Shown here: piece after piece, positions 1-7,630 of the stretch | Numbering within the stretch: the first letter of the stretch is position 1 | Layout: every line of letters begins with the position of its first letter | NCBI GenBank assembly: GCA_023145955.1 | Contig: JAGLDA010000050.1 | Span: 1 to 12,692, forward strand | Length of the DNA stretch: 12,692 bases | Direction of reading: 5' to 3' | Origin: Bacteroidales bacterium | Lineage (GTDB): Bacteria > Bacteroidota > Bacteroidia > Bacteroidales > UBA1556 | Made by a program: the position numbers and the translations under genes | Notes under the pieces: model-generated | What the model was told of the DNA's origin: nothing | The model's database searches: none | The model's input: the letters and a program-made list of their open reading frames with translations, nothing else

Positions 1-179
1 AAATCAAGTAAAACTAAATCAACAATATTCGTTTTTAGTTTTTCTATTAAATCAGCTCCATTACTTGCAGTAGCAACAACCTCTATTGAGGAATTTTTAT
101 TAATGATTTTCAATAAAGCATCAAGATATAATTCGTGATCTTCAGCAATCATTATTCGGATTTGCTTTGTTGTATTCAT
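1..179 (-). CDS. Response regulator receiver domain, N-terminal 59 residues (partial, runs off the left edge)
   Basis: Reading the minus strand from an ATG at 179-177 gives 59 codons open to the window edge, beginning MNTTKQIRIMIAEDHELYLD. This is the start of a CheY-like receiver domain. The hydrophobic strand RIMIAEDH carries the acidic pair E13-D14. A helix and the strand IEVVATASNG follow, then the strand DLVLLD, whose D59 is the expected phospho-acceptor aspartate. The AEDH start and the VVATASNG strand are most like NarL/FixJ-type regulators, which carry a C-terminal LuxR-type helix-turn-helix. That output domain would lie outside the window, so the class is inference. The partner kinase and target genes cannot be seen. 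The first T-rich bases upstream contain no Shine-Dalgarno sequence. Phosphorylation-dependent DNA binding in the cytoplasm is the expected role. Confidence 0.88.
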   Translation of the reverse strand, partial: MNTTKQIRIMIAEDHELYLDALLKIINKNSSIEVVATASNGADLIEKLKTNIVDLVLLD

Positions 180-253
180 CTTTTTAAAATTATTTTTTGT
201 GATTAATTATATCTTCAAAAAGTCTTTATAATAAGCCTTCGAAACTTGATATA

Positions 254-302
254 CAAAGTAAATACATTTAAACATAAAAATCAATACCTGTTTTTAGGTA
301 TT
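254..302 (-). promoter_or_regulatory. Possible response-regulator promoter with an overlapping palindrome
   Basis: On the minus strand TTACTTTG (261-254) matches the Bacteroidetes -7 box TAnnTTTG in all but one conserved base. A TTG (284-282) lies 20 bases upstream as a possible -33 element. A perfect 7-bp inverted repeat, AATACCT (283-289) and AGGTATT (296-302) with a 6-base spacer, overlaps that -33 element. If transcription starts near 247, the palindrome centre falls at about -45, where an activator commonly binds. This could be an operator for a dimeric regulator, perhaps the downstream response regulator itself. Alternatively the hairpin could end transcription of the TonB receptor gene, whose stop codon is 63 bases upstream of it; the bases after it on the minus strand (GATTTTTATG) are only moderately T-rich. 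The sequence does not decide between the two. Confidence 0.35.
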
Positions 303-364
303 TTTGAAGTTTATGATTTTTACTAAATAAGTTATTAACGACTGAATTACAGATTAATAACACA

Positions 365-2413
365 TTATATTTCAATTTTGTATTTTGCACCAATAGAAAA
401 CCATCGTCCTGCTTGGACTATATTTCCGTAATCTTGATATTTTGTATTAAATGCATTACTTAAATCAGTATAAATAAACCAGTTTTTGTTTTTCCAGCTA
501 ATTCTTATATCAATTAAACTAAATTTTTCATAATCCGTTAAGATATACTTTTTAGATATATTATCATACTCTTGATACTGCCCTATCCTATCATTATATT
601 TATATATATACCCTATGCTGAAATTCTTATATAATTTATGATTTAAATTTACAACAAATTTATTTTTTAAGTAGTTCATAACATAATGCGACTGGTATTC
701 TTCAGACGAAGTTTTCTTATCCAGATATGAATAACTAAAACTCAAATGGTCAATTATTTTTACTCCAAATGATTTTGTATTAATAGTTAATGATAAATCA
801 ATACCATAAGCTTGAACATTAGTAATATTAATGGGTTGCCATTTAACAGTATCGGTCATTCTAGCCCAATCAATACTATTTTGCGCATCATTATAGAATG
901 CTTGAACCTTAAAACTTGCTCTTTCGTATTTAAAATTTGACCCCAACTGATAAGATATTTGACTTTCTGCTTTTAGGTTTGGATTTCCTATATTATTTGG
1001 GCCTTTATAATACAAATCTGTAAATGTGGGCAATCTCATTCCTGTATTTATTCCTGCAAAAATCTTTATATTATTGTTTATAGTATAACTTGCATCCACA
1101 CCAGGATATATACCATTATCATTATTACCATTAGGAAAAATGTAGTACATAAATCCTGCAGATATTTTCAATTTCTTATAAATATAAACGTGCTCAACAG
1201 AAGCTGTAGAATATAATCTACTAGCATATTTGGTATAATATCCTTCTGAATCTAATGGAGCATTTAGGGTATCTATGTTGTCACTTCCTAATACATTACT
1301 ATAAATCTTTTCTGAACGTATATTTGCTGCCACAGTTGTTTTTCCTAATTTCCACCATATCCATGCTTTAGTGCTAAATTGCATAATAGTATTAAAATGA
1401 TAGTTATGATTCGTATACCATAATGGAGCCTCATATCCATCACGGATAAGCTCAAACCTATCAGCATTTCCTCTATAATGAATATGTGATAATGTAGATA
1501 TTTTCCCTTTAGTTTTATACTTTACACCTCCAAATAATGTACGAAGTTGTTCGTATTGATGAGGATACTTAGGTGTATAAAAACTATTGGCACCAAAAGC
1601 CTTGTCTGAATATGCAAACTGCCAACTTAAATTAGATTTTTTGAATAAATAATCACCAAAATAGAAAAAAGACATCTTTTTAAAATCTGTATTTTCAATA
1701 TAACCCTTTGATGATAAGTAGTTAGAAGAAAAATAATGGGAGAATTTGTTTTTCCTAATTCCCACAGAAGCAGCAATATCTATTAAGCCAAAATCGCCAA
1801 CGGTAAAATCCAATACTAATTCATTTTTTGCAGGCAAAGGGGTAATAAAATTTACTGCACCAGCATAAGCATTTGGACCTAGAGCTCTAGAGCCAGGTCC
1901 AGAAAGCACCTCTCCTCTTAATATTTGCTTAAATGTAATTGGTAAATTTAATGAATGATGCCCGGTTTGTGGGTCTGACATATCAAAGCCATTTAGGAGA
2001 ACTTGCACTTGGTCAAAAGTGCTACCTCTAATACTGAGGTCGGCTTGAATATCATTATTTCCTCTTGTTCGTATATCTACTTGGGAAATAGAATTTAAAA
2101 CATCTTGAAGGCTACGTACAGAGTTTAACTCCAGAGATGCAGCTTCAATTACTTGAATCTGACGAGCTAGTTCTTTCTCAAGCTCTGGAGTCAACTCTCC
2201 CATTACCTCAAGCGTATCAAGATTTACCTCCTTAGGTGTTTGCTTAGGATAGCTCGATTGCGCAGTTACTTCCTGTGCCAAACCAACCAATAGCATAGCC
2301 ATGGATATAGTCGAAATCTTGATTTGTAATTTTAAACTTTGGAATATTGCATACGATTTGCGTGTCCAATGTCTAAAATGACTAATCTGCTTCTGATAAT
2401 AAAAGTTTTGCAT
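365..2413 (-). CDS. TonB-dependent outer-membrane receptor (BtuB-like family)
   Basis: A 682-residue outer-membrane receptor expected to import a scarce ligand using TonB-ExbBD energy. Residues 1-51 form an unusually long leader: a basic, aromatic stretch (FRHWTRKSYAIF, 13-24), a hydrophobic core (about 37-46) and a likely signal-peptidase site after VTA51. A TonB-box-like LDTLEVMG follows (65-72). The plug domain (about 80-190) shows LQDVLNSISQVDIRTRG, ADLSIRG, QVLLNGFDMSDPQTGHH, a GPGSRALGPNAYAGAVNF segment and ITP. The rest is alternating beta-strand sequence of the 22-strand barrel, ending GRWFSIGAKYKIEI. The leader and plug resemble Bacteroidetes receptors often annotated as vitamin B12 (BtuB-like) transporters. 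That is recalled family knowledge, and the substrate remains unproven. There is no cobalamin riboswitch or SusD partner here. It starts 45 bp downstream of glsA with no terminator or clear promoter between, so co-transcription is plausible. Confidence 0.92.
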   Translation of the reverse strand: MQNFYYQKQISHFRHWTRKSYAIFQSLKLQIKISTISMAMLLVGLAQEVTAQSSYPKQTPKEVNLDTLEVMGELTPELEKELARQIQVIEAASLELNSVRSLQDVLNSISQVDIRTRGNNDIQADLSIRGSTFDQVQVLLNGFDMSDPQTGHHSLNLPITFKQILRGEVLSGPGSRALGPNAYAGAVNFITPLPAKNELVLDFTVGDFGLIDIAASVGIRKNKFSHYFSSNYLSSKGYIENTDFKKMSFFYFGDYLFKKSNLSWQFAYSDKAFGANSFYTPKYPHQYEQLRTLFGGVKYKTKGKISTLSHIHYRGNADRFELIRDGYEAPLWYTNHNYHFNTIMQFSTKAWIWWKLGKTTVAANIRSEKIYSNVLGSDNIDTLNAPLDSEGYYTKYASRLYSTASVEHVYIYKKLKISAGFMYYIFPNGNNDNGIYPGVDASYTINNNIKIFAGINTGMRLPTFTDLYYKGPNNIGNPNLKAESQISYQLGSNFKYERASFKVQAFYNDAQNSIDWARMTDTVKWQPINITNVQAYGIDLSLTINTKSFGVKIIDHLSFSYSYLDKKTSSEEYQSHYVMNYLKNKFVVNLNHKLYKNFSIGYIYKYNDRIGQYQEYDNISKKYILTDYEKFSLIDIRISWKNKNWFIYTDLSNAFNTKYQDYGNIVQAGRWFSIGAKYKIEI

Positions 2414-2458
2414 TAAAATTTTATAAGTTTAGTTTATTATTAATTGATTGTATTATAT

Positions 2459-3373
2459 TTAAAAAACTGATTGTTCGGTATATGTAGTAAAAAGCTCTAA
2501 TGCTCTAAGCCCAAGGGTAGAGTTTCCTGATGGATTAAGCCCCGGAGCCCATACGCTAATACTCAATTCGCCAGGTATTATAGCAACAATTCCTCCTCCA
2601 ACACCACTTTTCCCTGGCAAACCTACACGATAAGCAAAATCTCCAATAGCATCATACATACCACTAGTAAGCATAATAGCATTTACTCTTTTTGTTTGTC
2701 GTGGCCCTAATATTTCTTCATCACAATATGGCGAATAGCCTTTATTTGCAAGAAAAATTGCTGCTCTGCTCAGGTCAACACAACTCATTTGAATAGCCGA
2801 TTGATGATAATAAACCGATAACACATCTGCTGGAATATTATCCAAATTATTAAAACTTTTAACTAAATTAGCCAAAGCTACATTCTTAAATCCGGTATTC
2901 CTTTCTGAATCAGCAACTTCAAAATCATAACTTACATTTCTATTATTAGAAATTTTACGCATAAATTCAATAACTTCTTTTTTGGCTTTGCCTACACCAT
3001 TAGTTATCATATCTGTAATAACCAATGCTCCAGCATTAATAAATGGATTTCGAGGAATACCCATTTCGTATTCTAACTGTACCAGTGAGTTAAAAGCGGT
3101 ACCTGACGGCTCCTTTCCTACTCTTTCCCATACATCCTCATCAAACTTTTGTATTGCCAGAGTAAGGGTAAATAACTTGGCTATACTTTGAATAGAAAAT
3201 TTCTCATCAGCATCTCCAACACTATAATCCTTACCGTCGACGGTATGTATTGCAATTGCAAATTTATTGGGATCTATTTCAGCTAAAGCAGGAATATAAT
3301 TAGCTAATATGCCTTTATCACTTTCTTGCTTTACTTCTTTATATATTCTTTCTAGTATTTCTTGATAATCCAT
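2459..3373 (-). CDS. glsA: Glutaminase, serine-dependent beta-lactamase-like family
   Basis: A cytoplasmic glutaminase that hydrolyses L-glutamine to L-glutamate and ammonia. In related bacteria this supplies glutamate and can help acid tolerance. The 304-residue length is normal. The catalytic SxxK motif is S63-I-A-K66 within FSIQSIAK. The residues that bind glutamine in E. coli GlsA/YneH all have counterparts: N113 in RNPFINAGAL, E157, N164, Y188, Y240 in SGMY, and V258 in the glycine-rich KSGVGGGIVAIIPG. Similarity to the E. coli enzyme starts at the first residues (MDYQEILERI...) and continues to the end, so the ATG at 3373 is well supported and the gene is complete. There is no signal peptide. 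A terminator separates it from the upstream TPR gene, so it should have its own promoter. The TonB receptor follows 45 bp downstream. Confidence 0.97.
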   Translation of the reverse strand: MDYQEILERIYKEVKQESDKGILANYIPALAEIDPNKFAIAIHTVDGKDYSVGDADEKFSIQSIAKLFTLTLAIQKFDEDVWERVGKEPSGTAFNSLVQLEYEMGIPRNPFINAGALVITDMITNGVGKAKKEVIEFMRKISNNRNVSYDFEVADSERNTGFKNVALANLVKSFNNLDNIPADVLSVYYHQSAIQMSCVDLSRAAIFLANKGYSPYCDEEILGPRQTKRVNAIMLTSGMYDAIGDFAYRVGLPGKSGVGGGIVAIIPGELSISVWAPGLNPSGNSTLGLRALELFTTYTEQSVF

Positions 3374-3377
3374 AGTG

Positions 3378-3405
3378 CAAACATAATAAAAATGATTATT
3401 ACAAA
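3378..3405 (-). promoter_or_regulatory. Candidate glsA promoter
   Basis: On the minus strand TATGTTTG (3385-3378) is an exact match to the Bacteroidetes -7 box TAnnTTTG, and a TTTG (3405-3402) lies 16 bases upstream. The spacing is shorter than the usual 17-23. The -7 box ends only 4 bases before the glsA ATG, so initiation here would give an essentially leaderless mRNA. TTTG is common in DNA this AT-rich, so a chance match is possible. Confidence 0.33.
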
Positions 3406-3452
3406 ATAATTATTTAACCGTAATAAATGATATTAATAATTATTATTTCACA

Positions 3453-3482
3453 AAAAAAGAGAAGCAATAACTTCTCTTTTTT
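3453..3482 (-). terminator. Intrinsic terminator of the TPR gene (symmetrical)
   Basis: A perfect 12-bp stem: AAAAAAGAGAAG (3453-3464) pairs with CTTCTCTTTTTT (3471-3482) around a 6-base loop. The outer part is A-tract against T-tract, so either strand's RNA ends in a U run and the element could work in both directions. It lies 22 bases past the TPR stop codon and 79 bases upstream of the glsA start. Confidence 0.85.
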
Positions 3483-3504
3483 AATGTATAATTTTAAGTT
3501 AAAT

Positions 3505-4875
3505 CTATAAAGCGTCCATTTCGGCCTTTATTTTTTTAACATTATCATAATCTTTAGTTTGAGCATAAATACCTTTAAGCATAATCATAGTGTTCTTATC
3601 CTTAGGTTGTTGTTTATGACACATTTCTAAATATGGTTTTGCTTCAATTAATAAGTCTGTAGCTTCTTTCATTTTTGCTTCATACTTCTTAGCTTCTTTC
3701 AAAGGTAAATTATTTGCTTCAACAATTAAAGCAGAAGCTTTATTATTAAGCATTGCACCCATATTATAAGCTGCGTCAAAATAATCAGGACGAATTTCTA
3801 AAGCCTTCTTATAGGATGCTTTACCTTTTACCATAGCCTCAGCACGCTGCTCATCGGTATAAGATGTGTCATTAATCATCTTGTCGTAGTTTGCTCCAAT
3901 GGCAAATCTCAAATTTGCATTTTTAGGATCGGCCTTAGCTGCTTCCAATAGAATTTCTTCAGCTTCCTTAGCTCTATCATTTTCTAAATAGATATTAGCC
4001 TCAGTAAGTAATAAATTCTGATTATTTGGTATAACAGTTCTTCCTTTTTTAATTGTAGCTATTGCTTTTTCAACATCGCCTTGACCTATATAAGCATTTG
4101 CAAGGCTAATATATACAGCAATATTATGTGAACCATTTTCAGCAAGTTGACCATAATACTTAATTACTTTAGCTGTATCATTATTTTTCTCAGCAACATA
4201 TCCTGTATAAAGAATAAGGTTAGAATCAGTATCGCCTAACTCACTTTTTATAGTAATAGCGTTTTCAAAACTATTTAAAGCAGCATCAAAATCGTTAGCT
4301 TTAAATAAAGAAATACCATTATTATAATACATTTGGCTAATCTTTTGTAAACCTAATTCTGCAGTTTGAGGATTTAATTCAAACTTAATAAATTTAGGAT
4401 CAAGCTCTATACATTTTAAATAAGCTTGGTGTGCAACTTCAAGCACATCACCTTTCTCAGCATTTTTATAATCCTGCTCATCGTCAAATTCAAAATGATC
4501 AACCTTATTATTTTCAAAATAAATAGTAAAATCATAAGGATAATACCAACGTTCACCATTCTCTAATTTAGTATAGTTACGCTTACGCTCTGGTTGCCCA
4601 AGACGCAATACAACATCCTGCTCTGGTACACCTTTGATAATACCATCGGTCATATGTGCAAATGTATATAATTGAAGATTAATGTTTCCCTTATAGAACC
4701 ATGTTTTAGCTTCTGTTTTTGTGTCGTCATGCTCGGCAGCTTTATTAATTTCTGGTAATGCTTTTTGAGGCTGACCATTCTTTAAATAATTATATGCCGA
4801 AGCAACAGCATTTCCTTGAGACATTCCCATATTAGCAATTAATGCTAGTATAAGTACTAAACTAAATCTTTTCAT
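3505..4875 (-). CDS. Secreted TPR protein with an inserted SmpA/BamE-like segment
   Basis: A 456-residue exported protein of unknown exact function. Residues 1-20 (MKRFSLVLILALIANMGMSQ) form a signal peptide with no lipobox cysteine, so it is likely periplasmic. Most of the chain is tetratricopeptide repeats. Recognisable units include YYNNGISLFKANDFDAALNS (183-202), ISLANAYIGQGDVEKAIATI (256-275), LTEANIYLENDRAKEAEEIL (290-309) and a unit around 351-380. Residues about 76-135 are different: EQDVVLRLGQPERKRN, ERWYYPYDFTIYFENNKVDHFEF. This reads like the SmpA/BamE fold (G-x-P turn, WYYP, YFENxKV) and sits between the two helices of what looks like one TPR. TPR proteins usually act as scaffolds, so an envelope-assembly or protein-binding role is possible but inferred. 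I recall a TPR gene next to gyrA in other Bacteroidetes. It lies 151 bp from gyrA, with a hairpin between. Confidence 0.85.
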   Translation of the reverse strand: MKRFSLVLILALIANMGMSQGNAVASAYNYLKNGQPQKALPEINKAAEHDDTKTEAKTWFYKGNINLQLYTFAHMTDGIIKGVPEQDVVLRLGQPERKRNYTKLENGERWYYPYDFTIYFENNKVDHFEFDDEQDYKNAEKGDVLEVAHQAYLKCIELDPKFIKFELNPQTAELGLQKISQMYYNNGISLFKANDFDAALNSFENAITIKSELGDTDSNLILYTGYVAEKNNDTAKVIKYYGQLAENGSHNIAVYISLANAYIGQGDVEKAIATIKKGRTVIPNNQNLLLTEANIYLENDRAKEAEEILLEAAKADPKNANLRFAIGANYDKMINDTSYTDEQRAEAMVKGKASYKKALEIRPDYFDAAYNMGAMLNNKASALIVEANNLPLKEAKKYEAKMKEATDLLIEAKPYLEMCHKQQPKDKNTMIMLKGIYAQTKDYDNVKKIKAEMDAL

Positions 4876-4926
4876 ATTTAATATATTAAATTTTTATTAT
4901 TTTATTTTTGTATTCAAACTTCGCGC

Positions 4927-4953
4927 CAAAATTACAAAAAACATTATTACAAA
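4927..4953 (-). promoter_or_regulatory. Candidate promoter of the TPR gene
   Basis: On the minus strand TAATTTTG (4934-4927) exactly matches the Bacteroidetes -7 box TAnnTTTG. A TTTG (4953-4950) lies 15 bases upstream, closer than the usual 17-23. Transcription would start near 4920 and leave a leader of about 45 bases. The element lies just after the gyrA 3' hairpin in the direction of transcription, where an independent promoter would be expected. Confidence 0.42.
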
Positions 4954-4956
4954 TCA

Positions 4957-4995
4957 TAATAACTACCTATCAATTTATATAATAGGTAGTTATTA
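4957..4995 (-). terminator. Probable gyrA transcription terminator (14-bp hairpin)
   Basis: A perfect 14-bp inverted repeat, 4957-4970 (TAATAACTACCTAT) and 4982-4995, with an 11-base A/T loop, begins 31 bases past the gyrA stop codon. On the minus strand no T run follows immediately (TGATTTGTAATAATG, then TTTTTT), so it is not a textbook intrinsic terminator. Its place between gyrA and the TPR promoter candidate supports a 3'-end or mRNA-stabilising role. Confidence 0.55.
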
Positions 4996-5026
4996 ATAAT
5001 TATTTTCATTACTCTTTTGCCAAAAA

Positions 5027-7630
5027 CTAATCCTCTTGATTTTCAGAGCTTACATTTTCATCTTTAACATCTTCATTATCTGCTTCAGGAGCTTTCTCTA
5101 TTATATTGCCATCTTCGTCATAAAAAGCCTCATCGCCTTCTTCAATTTCCATTCTGCTAACTTTAGCAACAGCTGCAATATAATCTTCATCTCCTACTTT
5201 AATAAGTCGTACCCCTTGAGTTGCTCTACCCATTACTCGAAGCTGATCTATCGCCATACGTATAACAATTCCTGAACGATTTATTATCATTAAATCGTCA
5301 TCATCAGTTACATCCTTAATGGCTATAAGATTACCCGTTTTTTCAGTTACATTAATGGTTTTTACTCCTTTTCCTCCTCTGTTTGTAATTCTATAATCAT
5401 CTACAGATGAGCGTTTTCCGTATCCATTTTGTGAAACTACCAATACATTAGAATCATCAGCAGAAACAGTAATCATTCCCACAACTTCATCCTTCTCATC
5501 CATTGTAATACCACGAACTCCAGCTGCAGTACGTCCCATTGAACGAACTTTTTCCTCAGGAAATCTAATAGCACGACCCGATCGAATGGCAATCATTATA
5601 TCATTACTTCCATTTGTCAACCTTGCTTCTAATAGCTCATCTCCTTCGCGTATAGTAATGGCATTGATACCATTCTGACGAGGACGAGAATAAGCCTCAA
5701 CGCTAGTTTTCTTAATAACGCCTTTCTTAGTAGCCATTATAATGAAATTATTCTTTAAGAATTCCTCGTCTGTTAAATCTTTAATATTAATAAATGCTTT
5801 AACATTATCTTCTCTATCAATATTAATAAGGTTTTGTATTGCTCTACCTTTAGAAGTTTTACTTCCCTCAGGAATTTCAAATACGCGCATCCAATACACT
5901 TTACCAAACTCTGTAAATAAGAGCATGTAATTATGATTAGTAGCTACAAATATTGTTTCAATAAAATCTTCATTTCTTGAGGTAGAACCTCTAGATCCTC
6001 TACCACCTCTATTTTGAGTGCGATATTCTGAAAGCGGTGTTCTTTTGATATAGCCAAGGTGCGAAATAGTAACTACCACTTCTTCGTTTGGAATAGTATC
6101 TTCAATTTTGAAATCTTCAGCAGCATATTCAATCCTACTAGCTCTTTCATCACCATATTTTTCTTTCATATCTTCAAGCTCTTCTCTGATAATACTCATA
6201 CGAAGATCTTTACTTTCAAGAATTGCTTTAAGGTGCTCAATAAGTTTCATCAACTCTTCATACTCTGCCTTAAGCTTATCAGCTTCCATTCCAGTAAGCT
6301 TCTGAAGACGCATATCTAATATAGCTCTAGCTTGAATCTCAGTAAGTTCAAACTGTTCCATTAAGCCATTGCGCGCTTCCTCAGGATTTTTAGACCCTCT
6401 AATAAGCGCAATCACAGCATCAATATTACTAAGAGCTATTAGCAAGCCTTGTAATATATGAGCTTTCTTCTCAGCACTTTTAAGTTCATATTTTGTTCTT
6501 CGAACAACTACCTCGTGGCGATGCTCAATAAAATGAACAATCATATCCTTAAGATTCAATAACATTGGACGACCTTTTACAAGTGCAATATTATTTATAC
6601 TAAAACTAGATTGTAATTGTGTGTATTGATATAATTTATTTAGAACTACTTTAGTTACAGCATCTTTACGTAGCTCATATACAATACGAATTCCGTTTCT
6701 ATCGCTTTCATCACGTATATCTGCAATTCCTTCAATTTTTTTAGAATTTACAAGATCAGCAGTTTTCTTAATCATTTCTGCCTTATTTACTTGATAAGGA
6801 ACAGAAGAAAAGATTATTTTGTCGCGGCTACCATTTTTTCCTTCTTCAAGGAAAGACTCTCCACGCATTACAATTCGTCCTTTACCAGTTTCGTATGCAG
6901 CACGTACGCCTTCATAACCATATATTATACCTCCTGTTGGAAAATCAGGAGCAGTAATATGCTTCATTAAATCTAGAATAGATATATCGTTATCTTCAAT
7001 ATATGCTAAACATCCGTTAATACTTTCAGTAATATTATGAGGAGCCATATTTGTAGCCATACCAACAGCAATACCCGATGCTCCATTTATCAATAAGTTT
7101 GGAATCTTTGTTGGAAGTACAGTAGGTTCCTGTAAAGACTCATCAAAGTTTGGTCTAAAATCTACAGTCTCTTTTTCGAGATCAGCAAGCATATCTTCAG
7201 ATATTTTCCGCAAACGAGCCTCTGTATAACGCATTGCAGCAGGGCTATCACCATCTATAGAACCAAAGTTACCTTGACCATCAACAAGCGGGTAACGCAA
7301 AGACCAATGCTGAGCCATTCTAACCATAGCATCATAGACTGAAGAATCACCATGTGGGTGATACTTTCCTAAGACTTCTCCAACAATTCTTGCGGACTTT
7401 TTATAAGATCTGTTTGATAATACTCCTAAATCAAGCATACCATATAAAACTCTTCTGTGTACAGGCTTAAGACCATCTCGTACATCAGGTAATGCTCTAC
7501 TCACAATTACCGACATTGAATAGTCGATATAAGCAGATTTCATTTGAGTTTCAATATTCACATTCACAATATTACCGTGATTGTGTCCCGATTCCTCATT
7601 GTTTTCTGTATTGTTTCCTTCTTCGCTCAT
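5027..7630 (-). CDS. gyrA: DNA gyrase subunit A
   Basis: The breakage-reunion subunit of DNA gyrase, which with GyrB adds negative supercoils using ATP. The 867-residue length is normal. A polar N-terminal extension (1-28) precedes the conserved start of the winged-helix region (SAYIDYSMSVIVSRALPDVRDG, 32-53). The catalytic tyrosine is Y135 in AAMRYTE. The quinolone-resistance region HPHGDSSVYD (91-100) keeps serine at 96 and aspartate at 100, equivalent to E. coli S83 and D87. A coiled-coil and gate region runs to about 510. The C-terminal beta-pinwheel carries the GyrA box QNRGGRG (539-545), which marks this as gyrase rather than topoisomerase IV ParC, and a second TNRGGKG (749-755). The last 40 residues are very acidic. 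It diverges from clpC. No Shine-Dalgarno or exact TAnnTTTG promoter lies before the ATG at 7630. Confidence 0.98.
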   Translation of the reverse strand: MSEEGNNTENNEESGHNHGNIVNVNIETQMKSAYIDYSMSVIVSRALPDVRDGLKPVHRRVLYGMLDLGVLSNRSYKKSARIVGEVLGKYHPHGDSSVYDAMVRMAQHWSLRYPLVDGQGNFGSIDGDSPAAMRYTEARLRKISEDMLADLEKETVDFRPNFDESLQEPTVLPTKIPNLLINGASGIAVGMATNMAPHNITESINGCLAYIEDNDISILDLMKHITAPDFPTGGIIYGYEGVRAAYETGKGRIVMRGESFLEEGKNGSRDKIIFSSVPYQVNKAEMIKKTADLVNSKKIEGIADIRDESDRNGIRIVYELRKDAVTKVVLNKLYQYTQLQSSFSINNIALVKGRPMLLNLKDMIVHFIEHRHEVVVRRTKYELKSAEKKAHILQGLLIALSNIDAVIALIRGSKNPEEARNGLMEQFELTEIQARAILDMRLQKLTGMEADKLKAEYEELMKLIEHLKAILESKDLRMSIIREELEDMKEKYGDERASRIEYAAEDFKIEDTIPNEEVVVTISHLGYIKRTPLSEYRTQNRGGRGSRGSTSRNEDFIETIFVATNHNYMLLFTEFGKVYWMRVFEIPEGSKTSKGRAIQNLINIDREDNVKAFINIKDLTDEEFLKNNFIIMATKKGVIKKTSVEAYSRPRQNGINAITIREGDELLEARLTNGSNDIMIAIRSGRAIRFPEEKVRSMGRTAAGVRGITMDEKDEVVGMITVSADDSNVLVVSQNGYGKRSSVDDYRITNRGGKGVKTINVTEKTGNLIAIKDVTDDDDLMIINRSGIVIRMAIDQLRVMGRATQGVRLIKVGDEDYIAAVAKVSRMEIEEGDEAFYDEDGNIIEKAPEADNEDVKDENVSSENQED

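Noticed and set aside
2414..2458. Possible cobalamin riboswitch before the TonB-dependent receptor
   Set aside because: The gap is only 45 bases, far shorter than a cobalamin riboswitch, and no B12-box-like sequence is present.
2982..3191. Plus-strand 69-codon open frame inside glsA
   Set aside because: It is antisense to the conserved glutaminase segment around N113 and is explained as a shadow.
4876..4891. Perfect 16-bp A/T-only palindrome ATTTAATATATTAAAT immediately before the TPR gene start
   Set aside because: It contains no G or C, and such palindromes are expected by chance in DNA this AT-rich. No matching copy was noticed elsewhere in the window.
5036..6319. Several plus-strand open frames of 62-86 codons opposite gyrA
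   Set aside because: They lie wholly inside gyrA on the other strand, with low-complexity Phe/Ile/Ser-rich translations and no family resemblance. They are shadows of the gyrA reading frame.
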